A DNA stretch of 64,000 nucleotides from positions 1-64,000 of the forward strand of contig JBFXCU010000006.1 in NCBI GenBank assembly GCA_050181835.1, given 5' to 3'. How positions within the stretch are numbered: the first letter of the stretch is position 1; every line of letters begins with the position of its first letter. The notes under the pieces were generated by a model that was not told where the DNA came from, searched no databases, and worked only from the letters and a program-made list of their open reading frames with translations. Origin of the DNA: CAILZL01 sp050181835. Its GTDB lineage: Bacteria > Pseudomonadota > Gammaproteobacteria > Steroidobacterales > Steroidobacteraceae. Shown here in pieces: positions 41,276-49,431 of this stretch. A program made the translations under genes and the position numbers.

Positions 41276-41295
41276 CTAGCACCGGCCTAGCACCG
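41276..41295. repeat. CTAGCACCG pair, right end (candidate integrase arm sites)
   Basis: CTAGCACCG occurs at 41276-41284 and 41287-41295, 11 bases apart, in the same direction as the copies at the left end (30798, 30809, 30870, 30938). This fits the P' arm of an integrative element. Confidence 0.65.
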
Positions 41296-41320
41296 AGAAA
41301 ACTTACGGGTTTGGTGCGTA

Positions 41321-41339
41321 ACTTCGAATGCTTCGAAGT
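41321..41339. repeat. Second palindrome near the right attachment site
   Basis: ACTTCGAA at 41321-41328 and TTCGAAGT at 41332-41339 form a perfect 8-bp inverted repeat with a TGC spacer, 20 bases inside the right attachment core. It may bind an excision factor or the XRE regulator; its sequence differs from the other palindrome. Confidence 0.5.
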
Positions 41340-41358
41340 GGCTGAATAATATGGAGAA

Positions 41359-41406
41359 AGTTGGCTCCCCGGGACGGGTTCGAACCGCCGACCAACGGAT
41401 TAACAG
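41359..41406. repeat. Right attachment repeat (attR core, within tRNA-Asn)
   Basis: Identical in all 48 bases to 30629-30676. It spans the 3' end of tRNA-Asn from the CCA through the anticodon region, so integration leaves the tRNA gene whole at this end. Confidence 0.92.
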
Positions 41407-41436
41407 TCCGTCGCTCTACCACTGAGCTACCGGGGA
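41362..41436 (-). tRNA. tRNA-Asn (anticodon GUU)
   Basis: Read on the minus strand, the acceptor stem pairs TCCCCGG at the 5' end with CCGGGGA, followed by the discriminator G and an encoded CCA. The D-arm is GCTCAGTGGTAGAGC, the anticodon stem-loop CGGACTGTTAATCCG has anticodon GTT, and the T-arm is GGCGGTTCGAACCCGTC. It is the integration target of the element on its left and lies upstream of aspC's terminator. Confidence 0.97.
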
Positions 41437-41493
41437 ACATCGAGTGACTATCGAAGGCGCGCGATTGTGCGGAATGAGGTTGGCAGTGTCAAG

Positions 41494-41535
41494 AAAATGG
41501 ATGCTGATTCTCGAGAAAGTCAGCATCCATTTTTA
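41494..41535. terminator. Bidirectional intrinsic terminator after aspC
   Basis: AAAATGGATGCTGA at 41494-41507 pairs with TCAGCATCCATTTT starting at 41520, around a loop of 12 bases. A-rich and T-rich flanks give a terminator on both strands. It ends the leftward aspC-like gene (stop at 41544). Confidence 0.85.
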
Positions 41536-41543
41536 TTGCAGCG

Positions 41544-42734
41544 TTATGCAGACTTGCGCAGCACACGATCCATGCGCTTGAGTGCTTCAGTGAGTGTCTC
41601 CATGCTGCAGGCGAATGACAGACGCATGTGGCCTGGTGCGCCGAAGCCAGAGCCGGGCACAACGGCGACACCGCCTTCTAACAACAGATACTCTGCAAAG
41701 GCGTTATCGTCCTTGGCGCCGATTATCTTCATGGCTCCTTCGACATTGGCAAAGGCGTAGAACGCGCCGGAGCCGGGCAGGCAAGTGACGCCGGGTAGCT
41801 TGTTAAGGCCTGCGACGAAAAAATCATGTCGTGCCTTGAAGTGCTTGTTCATTTCTTGAACACAAGATTGATCGCCGCTGATTGCGGCAACCGCTGCCTT
41901 TTGCGTAATAGAAGAAGCGTTGGAGGTGCTCTGGCCCTGAATCGTGCCCATGGCAGTGATGATTTCTGTTGGGCCGCCGCAGTAGCCCAAGCGCCACCCG
42001 GTCATCGCGTAGGCTTTGGATACGCCGTTGACGGTCACGGTTCGGTTGTATAGCTCTGGCACCACGGTCAGCAGGCTGGCGAACGGTTCTACACCCCAGA
42101 AAATGGGCTCGTAAATGTCATCGGTACAGATGATGACGCGTGGATGTTTTTTCAGTACTTCACCCAGTGCCTTGAGTTCAGCCGCTGTGTAGGCCGCGCC
42201 GGTCGGGTTGCTGGGGGTGTTGAGAATAAACAGCTTGGTTTTAGGCGTAATTGCCGCTTCAAGCTGTGCTGCGTTGATTTTGTAGCCTTGCTCAGGGCCG
42301 GCATAGGGCATGACGGGCACGCCATCGGCCAATTCCACCATGTCCGGGTACGATACCCAGTAAGGCGCGGGAATGACTACTTCATCGCCCGAGTCGATCA
42401 CTGCCATCATCAAGTTGTAAATGGTCTGTTTGGCGCCGCTGGAAACCAGAATCTGGTTGCGCTTGTAGTCGATGTTGTTATCGCGTTTGAACTTGGCAAT
42501 GATCGCGTCCTTCAGCTCGACGATGCCGTCCACCGAGGTGTAGCGGGTAAAGCCTTTGCGGATGGCGTCCACTGCGGCATCGGCAATGTGCACTGGGGTA
42601 TCGAAATCGGGTTCGCCTGCACCCAAGCCAATAATGTTTTTGCCTTCGGCTTTCAGCTGCGCAACACGGCTGGTAAGGGCGAGGGTGGGGGAGGGCTTGA
42701 CGCGCTGGACGCGCCGCGAAACAACTACGCTCAC
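41544..42734 (-). CDS. aspC: Class I aminotransferase, aspartate aminotransferase type
   Basis: The 396-residue PLP enzyme of subgroup I-gamma type moves the amino group between aspartate and 2-oxoglutarate. The N-terminal KPSPTLALTSR and GAGEPDFDTP, the NTPSNPTG loop and the PLP Lys in NGVSKAYAMTGWRLG are all present, and RLSFACS holds the C-terminal substrate-binding Arg. It is divergent from uvrB, with 160 bases between the starts. Other specificities (aromatic or prephenate substrates) are possible in this subgroup. Confidence 0.9.
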   Translation of the reverse strand: MSVVVSRRVQRVKPSPTLALTSRVAQLKAEGKNIIGLGAGEPDFDTPVHIADAAVDAIRKGFTRYTSVDGIVELKDAIIAKFKRDNNIDYKRNQILVSSGAKQTIYNLMMAVIDSGDEVVIPAPYWVSYPDMVELADGVPVMPYAGPEQGYKINAAQLEAAITPKTKLFILNTPSNPTGAAYTAAELKALGEVLKKHPRVIICTDDIYEPIFWGVEPFASLLTVVPELYNRTVTVNGVSKAYAMTGWRLGYCGGPTEIITAMGTIQGQSTSNASSITQKAAVAAISGDQSCVQEMNKHFKARHDFFVAGLNKLPGVTCLPGSGAFYAFANVEGAMKIIGAKDDNAFAEYLLLEGGVAVVPGSGFGAPGHMRLSFACSMETLTEALKRMDRVLRKSA

Positions 42735-42894
42735 TATGGGGCACCGGTTGAAATGAAATGACGGCGTATTTTAGTGCGCCTGACGGTAAATAACCACGCG
42801 CGTTTGCAACGGAGATCAGTTGGGATGGTTTGTCGCTCGCCCCGGTGAAGGATTGCTCTATTATTCGAAGATTGACACCTTCACAGACAGTTTC

Positions 42895-44934
42895 ATGTCA
42901 CGTCCCGTACTACCCAAAACCGCTGCGCCGTTTCGCTTGCAGGCCAATTTTCCGCCCGCAGGCGATCAGCCACAGGCCATCGCCCAGCTGGTTGAAGGCC
43001 TGCGATCCGGCCTGTCGCACCAGACGCTGCTGGGTGTCACGGGTTCAGGCAAGACGTTCACCATCGCCAATGTGATTCAGCAGGTGCAACGTCCCGCACT
43101 GGTGCTGGCGCATAACAAAACCCTCGCGGCACAGTTGTATGGCGAGTTCCGCGAGTTCTTTCCCGACAATGCGGTGGAGTACTTCGTTTCCTACTACGAC
43201 TACTACCAGCCCGAAGCCTATGTGCCGGCCTCGGATACCTTCATTGATAAAGATGCTTCCATCAACGAGCACATCGAACAGATGCGGCTGTCAGCCACCA
43301 AGGCATTGCTGGAACGGCCCGATGCCATCATTGTCGCCACAGTGTCATCCATCTATGGTCTGGGTGATCCCGAAGCCTACATGTCGATGATGCTGCACCT
43401 GGTGAAAGGCGAGAAACTGGAGCAACGCAAGATGTTGCGACGCCTCGCCGACATGCAGTACACGCGCAATGAAATTGATCTGAGTCAGGGCACCTATCGA
43501 GTGCGCGGCGATTTGATTGATATCTTTCCCGCTGAATCCGAACGCGAAGCAGTACGGATTGAATTGTTTGATGAGCATATTGAAACCATTCAATGGTTTG
43601 ATCCGCTCACCGGCGAAATACTGCGCAAGGTGCAGCGTGCCACCGTGTATCCCTCGACGCACTACGTCACGCCCAAGGAGCGCCTGGTTAAAGCGGTGGA
43701 TGAAATTCGCGACGAGCTGGGTGAGCGTCTGCGTGAATTGAATGCAGCGGGCAAACTGGTGGAAGCGCAACGGCTGGAACAACGTACCCGCTTTGATCTG
43801 GAAATGATGAATGAGATGGGCTATTGCTCAGGCATCGAAAACTATTCGCGTTATTTATCGGGCCGTAATCCGGGCGAACCACCGCCCTGTCTGTATGACT
43901 ATCTACCTGCCGATGCGCTGTTAATTGTGGATGAAAGTCACCAGACCATTCCGCAGCTGGGTGCGATGTACAAAGGGGATCGTTCGCGCAAGGAAACCCT
44001 GGTGGAATACGGCTTTCGTCTACCATCGGCGCTCGATAACCGGCCACTCAAGCTGGAGGAATGGGAGCGTCTCGCGCCACAAATGATTTTTGTCTCGGCC
44101 ACGCCCAGCCATTACGAGCGTGCGCATCAAGGCCAGGTGGTTGAGCAGGTAGTGCGGCCCACAGGACTGATTGATCCACCTGTCGAGATTCGTCCGGTGC
44201 GCACGCAAGTGGATGATGTGTTGTCCGAAATCAATCTGCGTGTGCCGCTTGATGAACGTGTGCTGGTGACTACACTGACCAAGCGCATGGCGGAAGACCT
44301 CACCGAGTATCTGGATGAGCATGGCGTGAAGGTGCGTTATCTGCATTCAGATATTGAAACCGTGGAACGCACTGAAATCATTCGCGATCTGCGACTGGGC
44401 AAGTTTGATGTCCTGGTCGGTATCAACTTGCTGCGTGAAGGGCTGGATATGCCGGAAGTGTCGCTGGTGGCGATTCTGGATGCCGACAAGGAAGGTTTTC
44501 TGCGTTCCGAAAACTCGTTGATCCAGACCATTGGTCGTGCCGCGCGGCATATCAATGGCCGTGCAATTCTGTATGCGGATCGAATCACGGGTTCGATGGA
44601 ACGCGCCTTGGCCGAGACGGATCGGCGACGTAACAAGCAGATTGAATTCAACATTGCACATGGCATTACCCCGCGCGGCATTACCAAGTCCATCACCGAC
44701 ATCATGCAAGCTGCGCGCAGCAGCGGTACCGACAATAAACGCGGTAAACGGCTGAAAGTGGCTGAATCGCGTGCGGAGTACCTTGCCATGAGTCCGCAAG
44801 CCGCCCTCAAGCGCATCAAGAAACTGGAAACACAGATGCATCAGCACGCACGCAATCTGGAGTTTGAAGCAGCGGCCACCTTGCGTGATGAAATAGAGGT
44901 GCTGCGCAGAGTTGAATTGGGATTGCCGATATGA
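42895..44934 (+). CDS. uvrB: UvrABC system protein B
   Basis: This 679-residue helicase-like protein loads onto DNA damage with UvrA and recruits UvrC. It has Walker A GVTGSGKTFT, the beta-hairpin region with YYQPEAYVP, helicase motifs (DESHQTIPQ, FVSATPSHYE, GRAARH) and the C-terminal UVR motif (LEFEAAATLRDEIEVL). The ATG at 42895 is used because the frame upstream to 42820 lies outside the family. I found no clear LexA box (CTGT-N8-ACAG) in the 160-base gap. It overlaps the next gene by four bases. Confidence 0.96.
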   Translation: MSRPVLPKTAAPFRLQANFPPAGDQPQAIAQLVEGLRSGLSHQTLLGVTGSGKTFTIANVIQQVQRPALVLAHNKTLAAQLYGEFREFFPDNAVEYFVSYYDYYQPEAYVPASDTFIDKDASINEHIEQMRLSATKALLERPDAIIVATVSSIYGLGDPEAYMSMMLHLVKGEKLEQRKMLRRLADMQYTRNEIDLSQGTYRVRGDLIDIFPAESEREAVRIELFDEHIETIQWFDPLTGEILRKVQRATVYPSTHYVTPKERLVKAVDEIRDELGERLRELNAAGKLVEAQRLEQRTRFDLEMMNEMGYCSGIENYSRYLSGRNPGEPPPCLYDYLPADALLIVDESHQTIPQLGAMYKGDRSRKETLVEYGFRLPSALDNRPLKLEEWERLAPQMIFVSATPSHYERAHQGQVVEQVVRPTGLIDPPVEIRPVRTQVDDVLSEINLRVPLDERVLVTTLTKRMAEDLTEYLDEHGVKVRYLHSDIETVERTEIIRDLRLGKFDVLVGINLLREGLDMPEVSLVAILDADKEGFLRSENSLIQTIGRAARHINGRAILYADRITGSMERALAETDRRRNKQIEFNIAHGITPRGITKSITDIMQAARSSGTDNKRGKRLKVAESRAEYLAMSPQAALKRIKKLETQMHQHARNLEFEAAATLRDEIEVLRRVELGLPI

Positions 44935-45647
44935 ATGCCACGACACTGGTACTGATTCCGGGTTTGATGTGTGATGCCGCCGTGTGGCAGGCGCAGATTG
45001 ATGCATTCAAAAGCCGCATCTCCATTCAGGTTGCAGAGCATGGGGAGCTGGATTCACTGCACGCCATGGCGCAGCGAATTGTGGAGACGGCACCAACGCG
45101 CTTTGCGCTGGCGGGGCATTCCATGGGTGGCCGGGTGGCGCTGGAAGTGATGCGCCTGGCACCCGCCCGCGTTTCGCATCTGGCGTTGCTGGATACCGGC
45201 TGTCATGCAATACCGGAAGACAAGGCGGCAGAAAAAGAGCGTGCATTGCGGCTGGGCTTTTTGCGGTTGGCGCAGGAGCAGGGCGTGGCCGCAATGACCC
45301 GCAGCTGGGTGCGCAACATGGTGCATCCTGAGCGTTTGCATGACCGGGTGTTGATTGACAGCATCGTCAACATGTTTGCGCGCAAGTCGGTGGCTGTTTA
45401 TGAAGCGCAAATCAGGGCCTTGCTGCAACGTCCTGAAGCGTATCCATTGCTGGCAGGCATTCACTGTCCGACCCTGGTGCTGTCCGGCCATGAAGATGTC
45501 AATTCACCACCGGCGGCCAATCAGGAAATGGCCGATGCCATTGCCGATGCGCAGTTATGCATCCTGCCGGACTGCGGCCACATGTCACCGCAGGAACAGC
45601 CAGCGGCAGTCACTGCCCAGTTAAGCAGGTGGCTGGCGCGTGAGTGA
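44931..45647 (+). CDS. Alpha/beta hydrolase
   Basis: The 238-residue hydrolase has the nucleophile elbow GHSMGG, an acid in SGHEDVNSPP and His in CGHMSPQEQP, so the catalytic triad is complete. The oxyanion-hole stretch is LIPGLMCDAAVW. The substrate is unknown; this is a small esterase or lipase-like enzyme. It begins within the end of uvrB (ATGA). Confidence 0.88.
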   Translation: MNATTLVLIPGLMCDAAVWQAQIDAFKSRISIQVAEHGELDSLHAMAQRIVETAPTRFALAGHSMGGRVALEVMRLAPARVSHLALLDTGCHAIPEDKAAEKERALRLGFLRLAQEQGVAAMTRSWVRNMVHPERLHDRVLIDSIVNMFARKSVAVYEAQIRALLQRPEAYPLLAGIHCPTLVLSGHEDVNSPPAANQEMADAIADAQLCILPDCGHMSPQEQPAAVTAQLSRWLARE

Positions 45648-45816
45648 TCCGGCCAATTGAAGGATCCGGCTTTCATATGGCGTAAACGGTTGACCGGAAA
45701 TTCATTGGCCGCCGCCCTGGTTGACGCCGCGCGCAAATTATGCGGTTGCCTGCGGTGACGGCCTCCGGTAGTATTCGCGCCCTTCATCGGGGATGGCCCT
45801 TGATGATTCACTCCTT

Positions 45817-45839
45817 GCCACACCAACAATATGGGTGGC
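45817..45839 (+). promoter_or_regulatory. Hairpin in the rpsF leader (possible S6:S18 control element)
   Basis: The 213-base region between the hydrolase stop (45647) and rpsF (45861) carries GCCACACC at 45817-45824 that can pair with GGGTGGC at 45833-45839, with one bulged base. It ends 21 bases before the rpsF ATG. The S6:S18 complex is known to bind rpsF leaders in many bacteria, but I cannot confirm the consensus here. The rest of the region probably holds the rpsF promoter. Confidence 0.3.
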
Positions 45840-45860
45840 TTTATCCACAAGGGGCATTTA

Positions 45861-46232
45861 ATGCGTCATTACGAAATTGTATTTCTGGTGCATCCTGACC
45901 AGAGCGAACAGGTTCCAGCCATGCTGGAACGTTACAAGGGCATGATCACCAATGGTGATGGCCTGATTCACCGCGTGGAAGATTGGGGCCGTCGTCAGTT
46001 GGCCTTTCCGATTAACAAAATTCACAAAGCGCACTATCTCCTGATGAATGTGGAATGCGATCAAAAGGCGCTGGCAGAATTGACTGGTGCTTTCCGTTTC
46101 AGCGATGCCGTGATCCGTCATCTGGTAATGAAGATGGATGCCGCCGAGACTGAACCCTCAGCCATGGCTAAGGGTGAAGAAAATGCGCGTGGTATCGGTT
46201 TTGATGAAGATGACGATGGAATGGGCGGCTAA
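45861..46232 (+). CDS. rpsF: 30S ribosomal protein S6
   Basis: The 123-residue protein begins MRHYEIVFLVHPDQSEQ and has the KAHYLLMNVEC and FRFSDAVIRHL core of S6, then an acidic C-terminal tail (GFDEDDDGMGG). S6 binds S18 on the platform of the small subunit. The ATG at 45861 gives the standard N-terminus. It is the first gene of the rpsF-rpsR-DUF2232-rplI operon. Confidence 0.96.
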   Translation: MRHYEIVFLVHPDQSEQVPAMLERYKGMITNGDGLIHRVEDWGRRQLAFPINKIHKAHYLLMNVECDQKALAELTGAFRFSDAVIRHLVMKMDAAETEPSAMAKGEENARGIGFDEDDDGMGG

Positions 46233-46276
46233 CGCCAGCTTGTTACCGCCTTCGTTATAAAGATCAGGAGTACCTC

Positions 46277-46501
46277 ATGTCACGTTTTTTTCGTCGCCGT
46301 AAATTCTGCCGCTTCACTGCAGAGAACATCGACCACATTGATTACAAAGATCTCGCCACATTGAAGGCCTACATCACTGAAACTGGCAAGATTGTACCTA
46401 GCCGTATTACAGGCACCAAAATTAACTATCAGCGTCAGTTGTCGGCGGCAGTTAAGCGGGCGCGTTTTTTGGCGTTGTTGCCGTACACCGACCAGCATTA
46501 A
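46277..46501 (+). CDS. rpsR: 30S ribosomal protein S18
   Basis: The 74-residue basic protein begins MSRFFRRRKFCRFTAENI and has GKIVPSRITGTKINYQRQL and AVKRARFLALLPY, the full S18 signature. It binds S6 and 16S rRNA. An AGGAG site at 46265-46270 precedes the ATG. Confidence 0.97.
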   Translation: MSRFFRRRKFCRFTAENIDHIDYKDLATLKAYITETGKIVPSRITGTKINYQRQLSAAVKRARFLALLPYTDQH

Positions 46502-46518
46502 GCACGGGACAATTTGCA

Positions 46519-46540
46519 CAGTAACAGGCGGCTGTTACTG
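46519..46540 (+). promoter_or_regulatory. Hairpin between rpsR and the DUF2232 gene
   Basis: CAGTAACAG at 46519-46527 and CTGTTACTG at 46532-46540 form a perfect 9-bp stem with a GCGG loop, 18 bases after the rpsR stop. It is not followed by a T run, so it may be an mRNA-stabilising or processing element rather than a terminator. Confidence 0.55.
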
Positions 46541-46555
46541 TTGTGGAGCCTGAGC

Positions 46556-47452
46556 ATGCATCGTTCCCTAGCCGCTTGGTTGATTGAGAATCCCTGGCAA
46601 GCTGCGGTGGTCGCTGCTTGTCTGGGGATGCTGTCATTGCAGGGTGCGATGGCGTTTGTGATATTTGCCAGTGCCATACCGGTACTGATTACGCTGGAGC
46701 AGGGCCCGCGAGTAGGGGGCAATGTTGTCTTGGCAATCGGTGTGGCGGTAACGGGTGCCTTAATGTGGTATCAGCAAGCACTGTGGCTGGCTCTGTCGTA
46801 CACGCTAGTGTTGTTTGGTTTGCCAACGCTGTTGGGTGAGTTGTTACGCCGCTCGGGTTCACTGAACTTGGTGTTTCAGCTTGGTTTGGTGCTGGCTTTG
46901 TTAGCGGTGGCCATGGTTTTTCTGTTTGTACCGCAACCGAATGCGTTATGGGAGCAGGTTCTGGGCAGCGCATTTGTAGCTATATCGCAATCGGGTATTC
47001 AGCTTGATGCGACCCTAGTGCCGCAATTAGCGCGCACAATGTGGGGCGCAATGGTGGCGATACTGCTGTTGGCGATATTGAGTACCGTATTTCTGGCGCG
47101 TTGGTGGCAGTCACTGATTCATGAGCCGGGTGCATTCGGTCGTGAGTTTGTAGAGCTACGTTCGGGTGTCACATTGGGTGTGATGCTGGTATTGATTGTG
47201 CTGGCTGCGTTGTTTACGCATCTGTCATGGTTGGATTGCATGGCATGGATTGCGATGCTGGGGTTGGCATTGCAAGGTCTGGCCAGTGCTCACCGTCGCA
47301 AAGTCGAAGGACAGTTGCCGCGTGGTTGGTTGGTTGCGATTTATGTGATGATGATAGTGCCGCTGTTTTCGTTTGTTACAGTGGCGTTGTTGGCCGGTTG
47401 GGGTTTGGCTGATTTCTGGCGACGTCTGCGGATAACCAGCCTACGTACCTGA
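46556..47452 (+). CDS. DUF2232-family membrane protein
   Basis: This 298-residue membrane protein has about eight hydrophobic helices and belongs to the YybS-like DUF2232 family that lies between rpsR and rplI in pseudomonads and relatives. Its function is not known. The ATG at 46556 follows a GGAG block seven bases before it; the TTG at 46514 would begin inside the hairpin region. Confidence 0.82.
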   Translation: MHRSLAAWLIENPWQAAVVAACLGMLSLQGAMAFVIFASAIPVLITLEQGPRVGGNVVLAIGVAVTGALMWYQQALWLALSYTLVLFGLPTLLGELLRRSGSLNLVFQLGLVLALLAVAMVFLFVPQPNALWEQVLGSAFVAISQSGIQLDATLVPQLARTMWGAMVAILLLAILSTVFLARWWQSLIHEPGAFGREFVELRSGVTLGVMLVLIVLAALFTHLSWLDCMAWIAMLGLALQGLASAHRRKVEGQLPRGWLVAIYVMMIVPLFSFVTVALLAGWGLADFWRRLRITSLRT

Positions 47453-47486
47453 TGTTTTTTGTTTGTTCTAATTTATAGGTGTCAAG

Positions 47487-47942
47487 ATGGATGTCATTCT
47501 GCTGCAGAAGGTCACTAACCTCGGCAACATTGGTGACCGCGTCAATGTGAAGTCCGGCTACGGTCGTAACTTCCTGCTGCCCAAGGGCAAGGCCACGGTT
47601 GCCACCGCTGATAACATTGCAAAGTTCGAAGCGCGTCGCGCGGATTTGGAAAAGCAGGCTAGTGAAGAACTGGCTGCTGCTCAGGCGCGTGCTGCCAAGT
47701 TGGTGCATTTCAAATTGAATCTGACTGCTAAGGCCGGTAGCGAAGGTAAACTGTTCGGTTCGGTGGGTAATACCGATATTATCGATGCACTAGCCAAGCA
47801 TGGGCATGTCTTGACCCGCACGGAAGTACGCTTGGAATCAGGCCCAATTCGCCATGTTGGCGAGCACGTAGTGCACATACAGTTGCATACCGATGTGTTG
47901 ATAGAAGTGCCAGTCATCGTCACTGCTGAAGAGCAGGCATGA
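47487..47942 (+). CDS. rplI: 50S ribosomal protein L9
   Basis: The 151-residue protein has the L9 N-terminal domain (MDVILLQKVTNLGNIGD, then VKSGYGRNFLLPKGKA), the long connecting helix rich in Ala and Glu, and the C-terminal rRNA-binding domain (GKLFGSVGNTDI). It binds 23S rRNA near the L1 stalk and supports reading-frame fidelity. Confidence 0.97.
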   Translation: MDVILLQKVTNLGNIGDRVNVKSGYGRNFLLPKGKATVATADNIAKFEARRADLEKQASEELAAAQARAAKLVHFKLNLTAKAGSEGKLFGSVGNTDIIDALAKHGHVLTRTEVRLESGPIRHVGEHVVHIQLHTDVLIEVPVIVTAEEQA

Positions 47943-47948
47943 TGAATT

Positions 47949-47970
47949 GCGGATGACATGCGTCATCCGC
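47949..47970 (+). promoter_or_regulatory. Hairpin between rplI and dnaB
   Basis: GCGGATGAC at 47949-47957 and GTCATCCGC at 47962-47970 form a perfect 9-bp stem with an ATGC loop, directly after the rplI stop. The absence of a T run suggests transcript stabilising or partial termination before dnaB. Confidence 0.55.
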
Positions 47971-47981
47971 TCACTTAGATA

Positions 47982-49421
47982 ATGGCTGGTATGCCGCGCA
48001 AGCGCACTGATCGCTCTCAAGGCAGCTCCGCCTATGGAGAGCAGTCGGCCAACTTTGCGGCGGACGCAGGTGTGCGTGTGCCACCGCATTCAGTTGAAGC
48101 TGAGCAAGCCGTGTTAGGTGGCTTGATGCTCGACAACAGTAGTTGGGATGCGGTAGCGGATCGCCTTACCGCTGAAGACTTTTTCCGTCGTGATCACCAA
48201 CTGATTTTTGAGGCGATCGCCAATCTGGCAGCGCGTAGCGAACCGCTGGATGCAGTGACGTTGGCTGAACAGCTGGAGCGAAATAACCAGCTGGAATCCA
48301 GTGGTGGACTGGCGTACCTAGCTACGTTGACTCGCGAAACACCCAGTGCTGCCAATATCCGTTCCTACGCCGATATTGTGCGTGAGCGTGCGCAGTTGCG
48401 ACGCTTGATCCATGTTGGTGGTGAGATCGCATCCAACGCCTTTAATACCGAAGGGCGTTCAATCAGTGAATTAATTGACGATGCCGAACGACAGGTGTTC
48501 GAGATTGCTGAGTCCGGGCGCAAGGCTGGATCAGGGTTTGTACCTATCCGCGATATGCTGGGCGAGATGGTCGATAAGCTCGACATGCTGCATCAGAATC
48601 AAGGCCAGATTACGGGTGTGAGTACTGGCTTTGCTGAACTGGATCGCATGACTTCCGGTTTGCAGCCGGGTGATCTGGTGGTCGTGGCAGGCCGACCTTC
48701 GATGGGTAAAACCAGCTTTGCCTTGAACATCGGTGAAAATGCGGCATTAGGCCGCAACGCCGTACCGGTAGCAATTTTTAGTATGGAAATGTCGCGCGAT
48801 CAATTGGGTTTGCGCATGATTTCGTCGTTAGGACGTATAAATCAAAGTCATTTACGCACCGGTAACTTCGGTGACGAAGAATGGTCACGTATCAATGGTG
48901 CCATCAATATGATGAAAACAGCGCCGCTGTATATTGACGACACCGGCGCGCTCACTCCCACTGACGTGCGTGCTCGTGCTCGTCGATTGAAGCGTGAACA
49001 CGGTTTGGGACTGATCATTGTTGACTACCTACAGTTGATGCAGGTGCCGGGTAACAAGGAAAATCGTGCTACTGAAATTTCGGAAATTTCCCGTTCATTA
49101 AAAGCACTTGCCAAAGAACTCAGAGTGCCGGTCATTGCTTTGTCGCAGTTGAATCGAAGTCTTGAGCAGCGACCTAACAAGAGGCCAGTGATGTCTGATT
49201 TGCGTGAATCAGGCGCGATTGAACAGGATGCCGACATCATCATGATGATTTATCGTGAAGAGGTGTACGAGAAGGACACTACCCGCAAGGGGATTGCCGA
49301 TATCATCATTACCAAGCAGCGTAATGGTCCTACTGGCGATGTGAGCCTGACTTTCCTCGGTGAATACACCAAGTTTGAGAATCTGGTGTCAGAGGCATAT
49401 GGTGATGGCGTATTTCGCTGA
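47982..49421 (+). CDS. dnaB: Replicative DNA helicase
   Basis: The 479-residue hexameric helicase has an N-terminal domain (PPHSVEAEQAVLGGLMLDN), a linker, and a RecA-like domain with Walker A GRPSMGKTSF, Walker B LIIVDYLQLM and the LSQLNRSLEQRP motif. It unwinds DNA at the replication fork. No intein is present: the Walker A and LSQLNR regions are continuous. It is followed by alr after 10 bases. Confidence 0.96.
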   Translation: MAGMPRKRTDRSQGSSAYGEQSANFAADAGVRVPPHSVEAEQAVLGGLMLDNSSWDAVADRLTAEDFFRRDHQLIFEAIANLAARSEPLDAVTLAEQLERNNQLESSGGLAYLATLTRETPSAANIRSYADIVRERAQLRRLIHVGGEIASNAFNTEGRSISELIDDAERQVFEIAESGRKAGSGFVPIRDMLGEMVDKLDMLHQNQGQITGVSTGFAELDRMTSGLQPGDLVVVAGRPSMGKTSFALNIGENAALGRNAVPVAIFSMEMSRDQLGLRMISSLGRINQSHLRTGNFGDEEWSRINGAINMMKTAPLYIDDTGALTPTDVRARARRLKREHGLGLIIVDYLQLMQVPGNKENRATEISEISRSLKALAKELRVPVIALSQLNRSLEQRPNKRPVMSDLRESGAIEQDADIIMMIYREEVYEKDTTRKGIADIIITKQRNGPTGDVSLTFLGEYTKFENLVSEAYGDGVFR

Positions 49422-49431
49422 TTAATATTCC

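Larger units (their letters stand above)
30629..41406. mobile_element. Integrative element of about 10.8 kb in the tRNA-Asn gene
   Basis: A 48-base direct repeat bounds the element: 30629-30676 on the left and 41359-41406 on the right, the latter being the 3' part of tRNA-Asn. The contents are typical of a genomic island: integrase next to the left end, AlpA-like protein, replication-type ATPase, cargo genes of likely defence function, and an XRE-type regulator next to the right end. The leftward cargo block (35986-41241) looks more AT-rich than the flanking chromosome. No conjugation or capsid genes are visible, so it may be a satellite-like or mobilised island rather than a full phage or ICE. 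Confidence 0.88.

Noticed and set aside
42735..42894. LexA-controlled promoter of uvrB
   Set aside because: I found no CTGT-N8-ACAG site in the gap between aspC and uvrB.
47982..49421. Intein in dnaB
   Set aside because: DnaB is a common intein host, but the helicase motifs are continuous and the length of 479 residues is normal.
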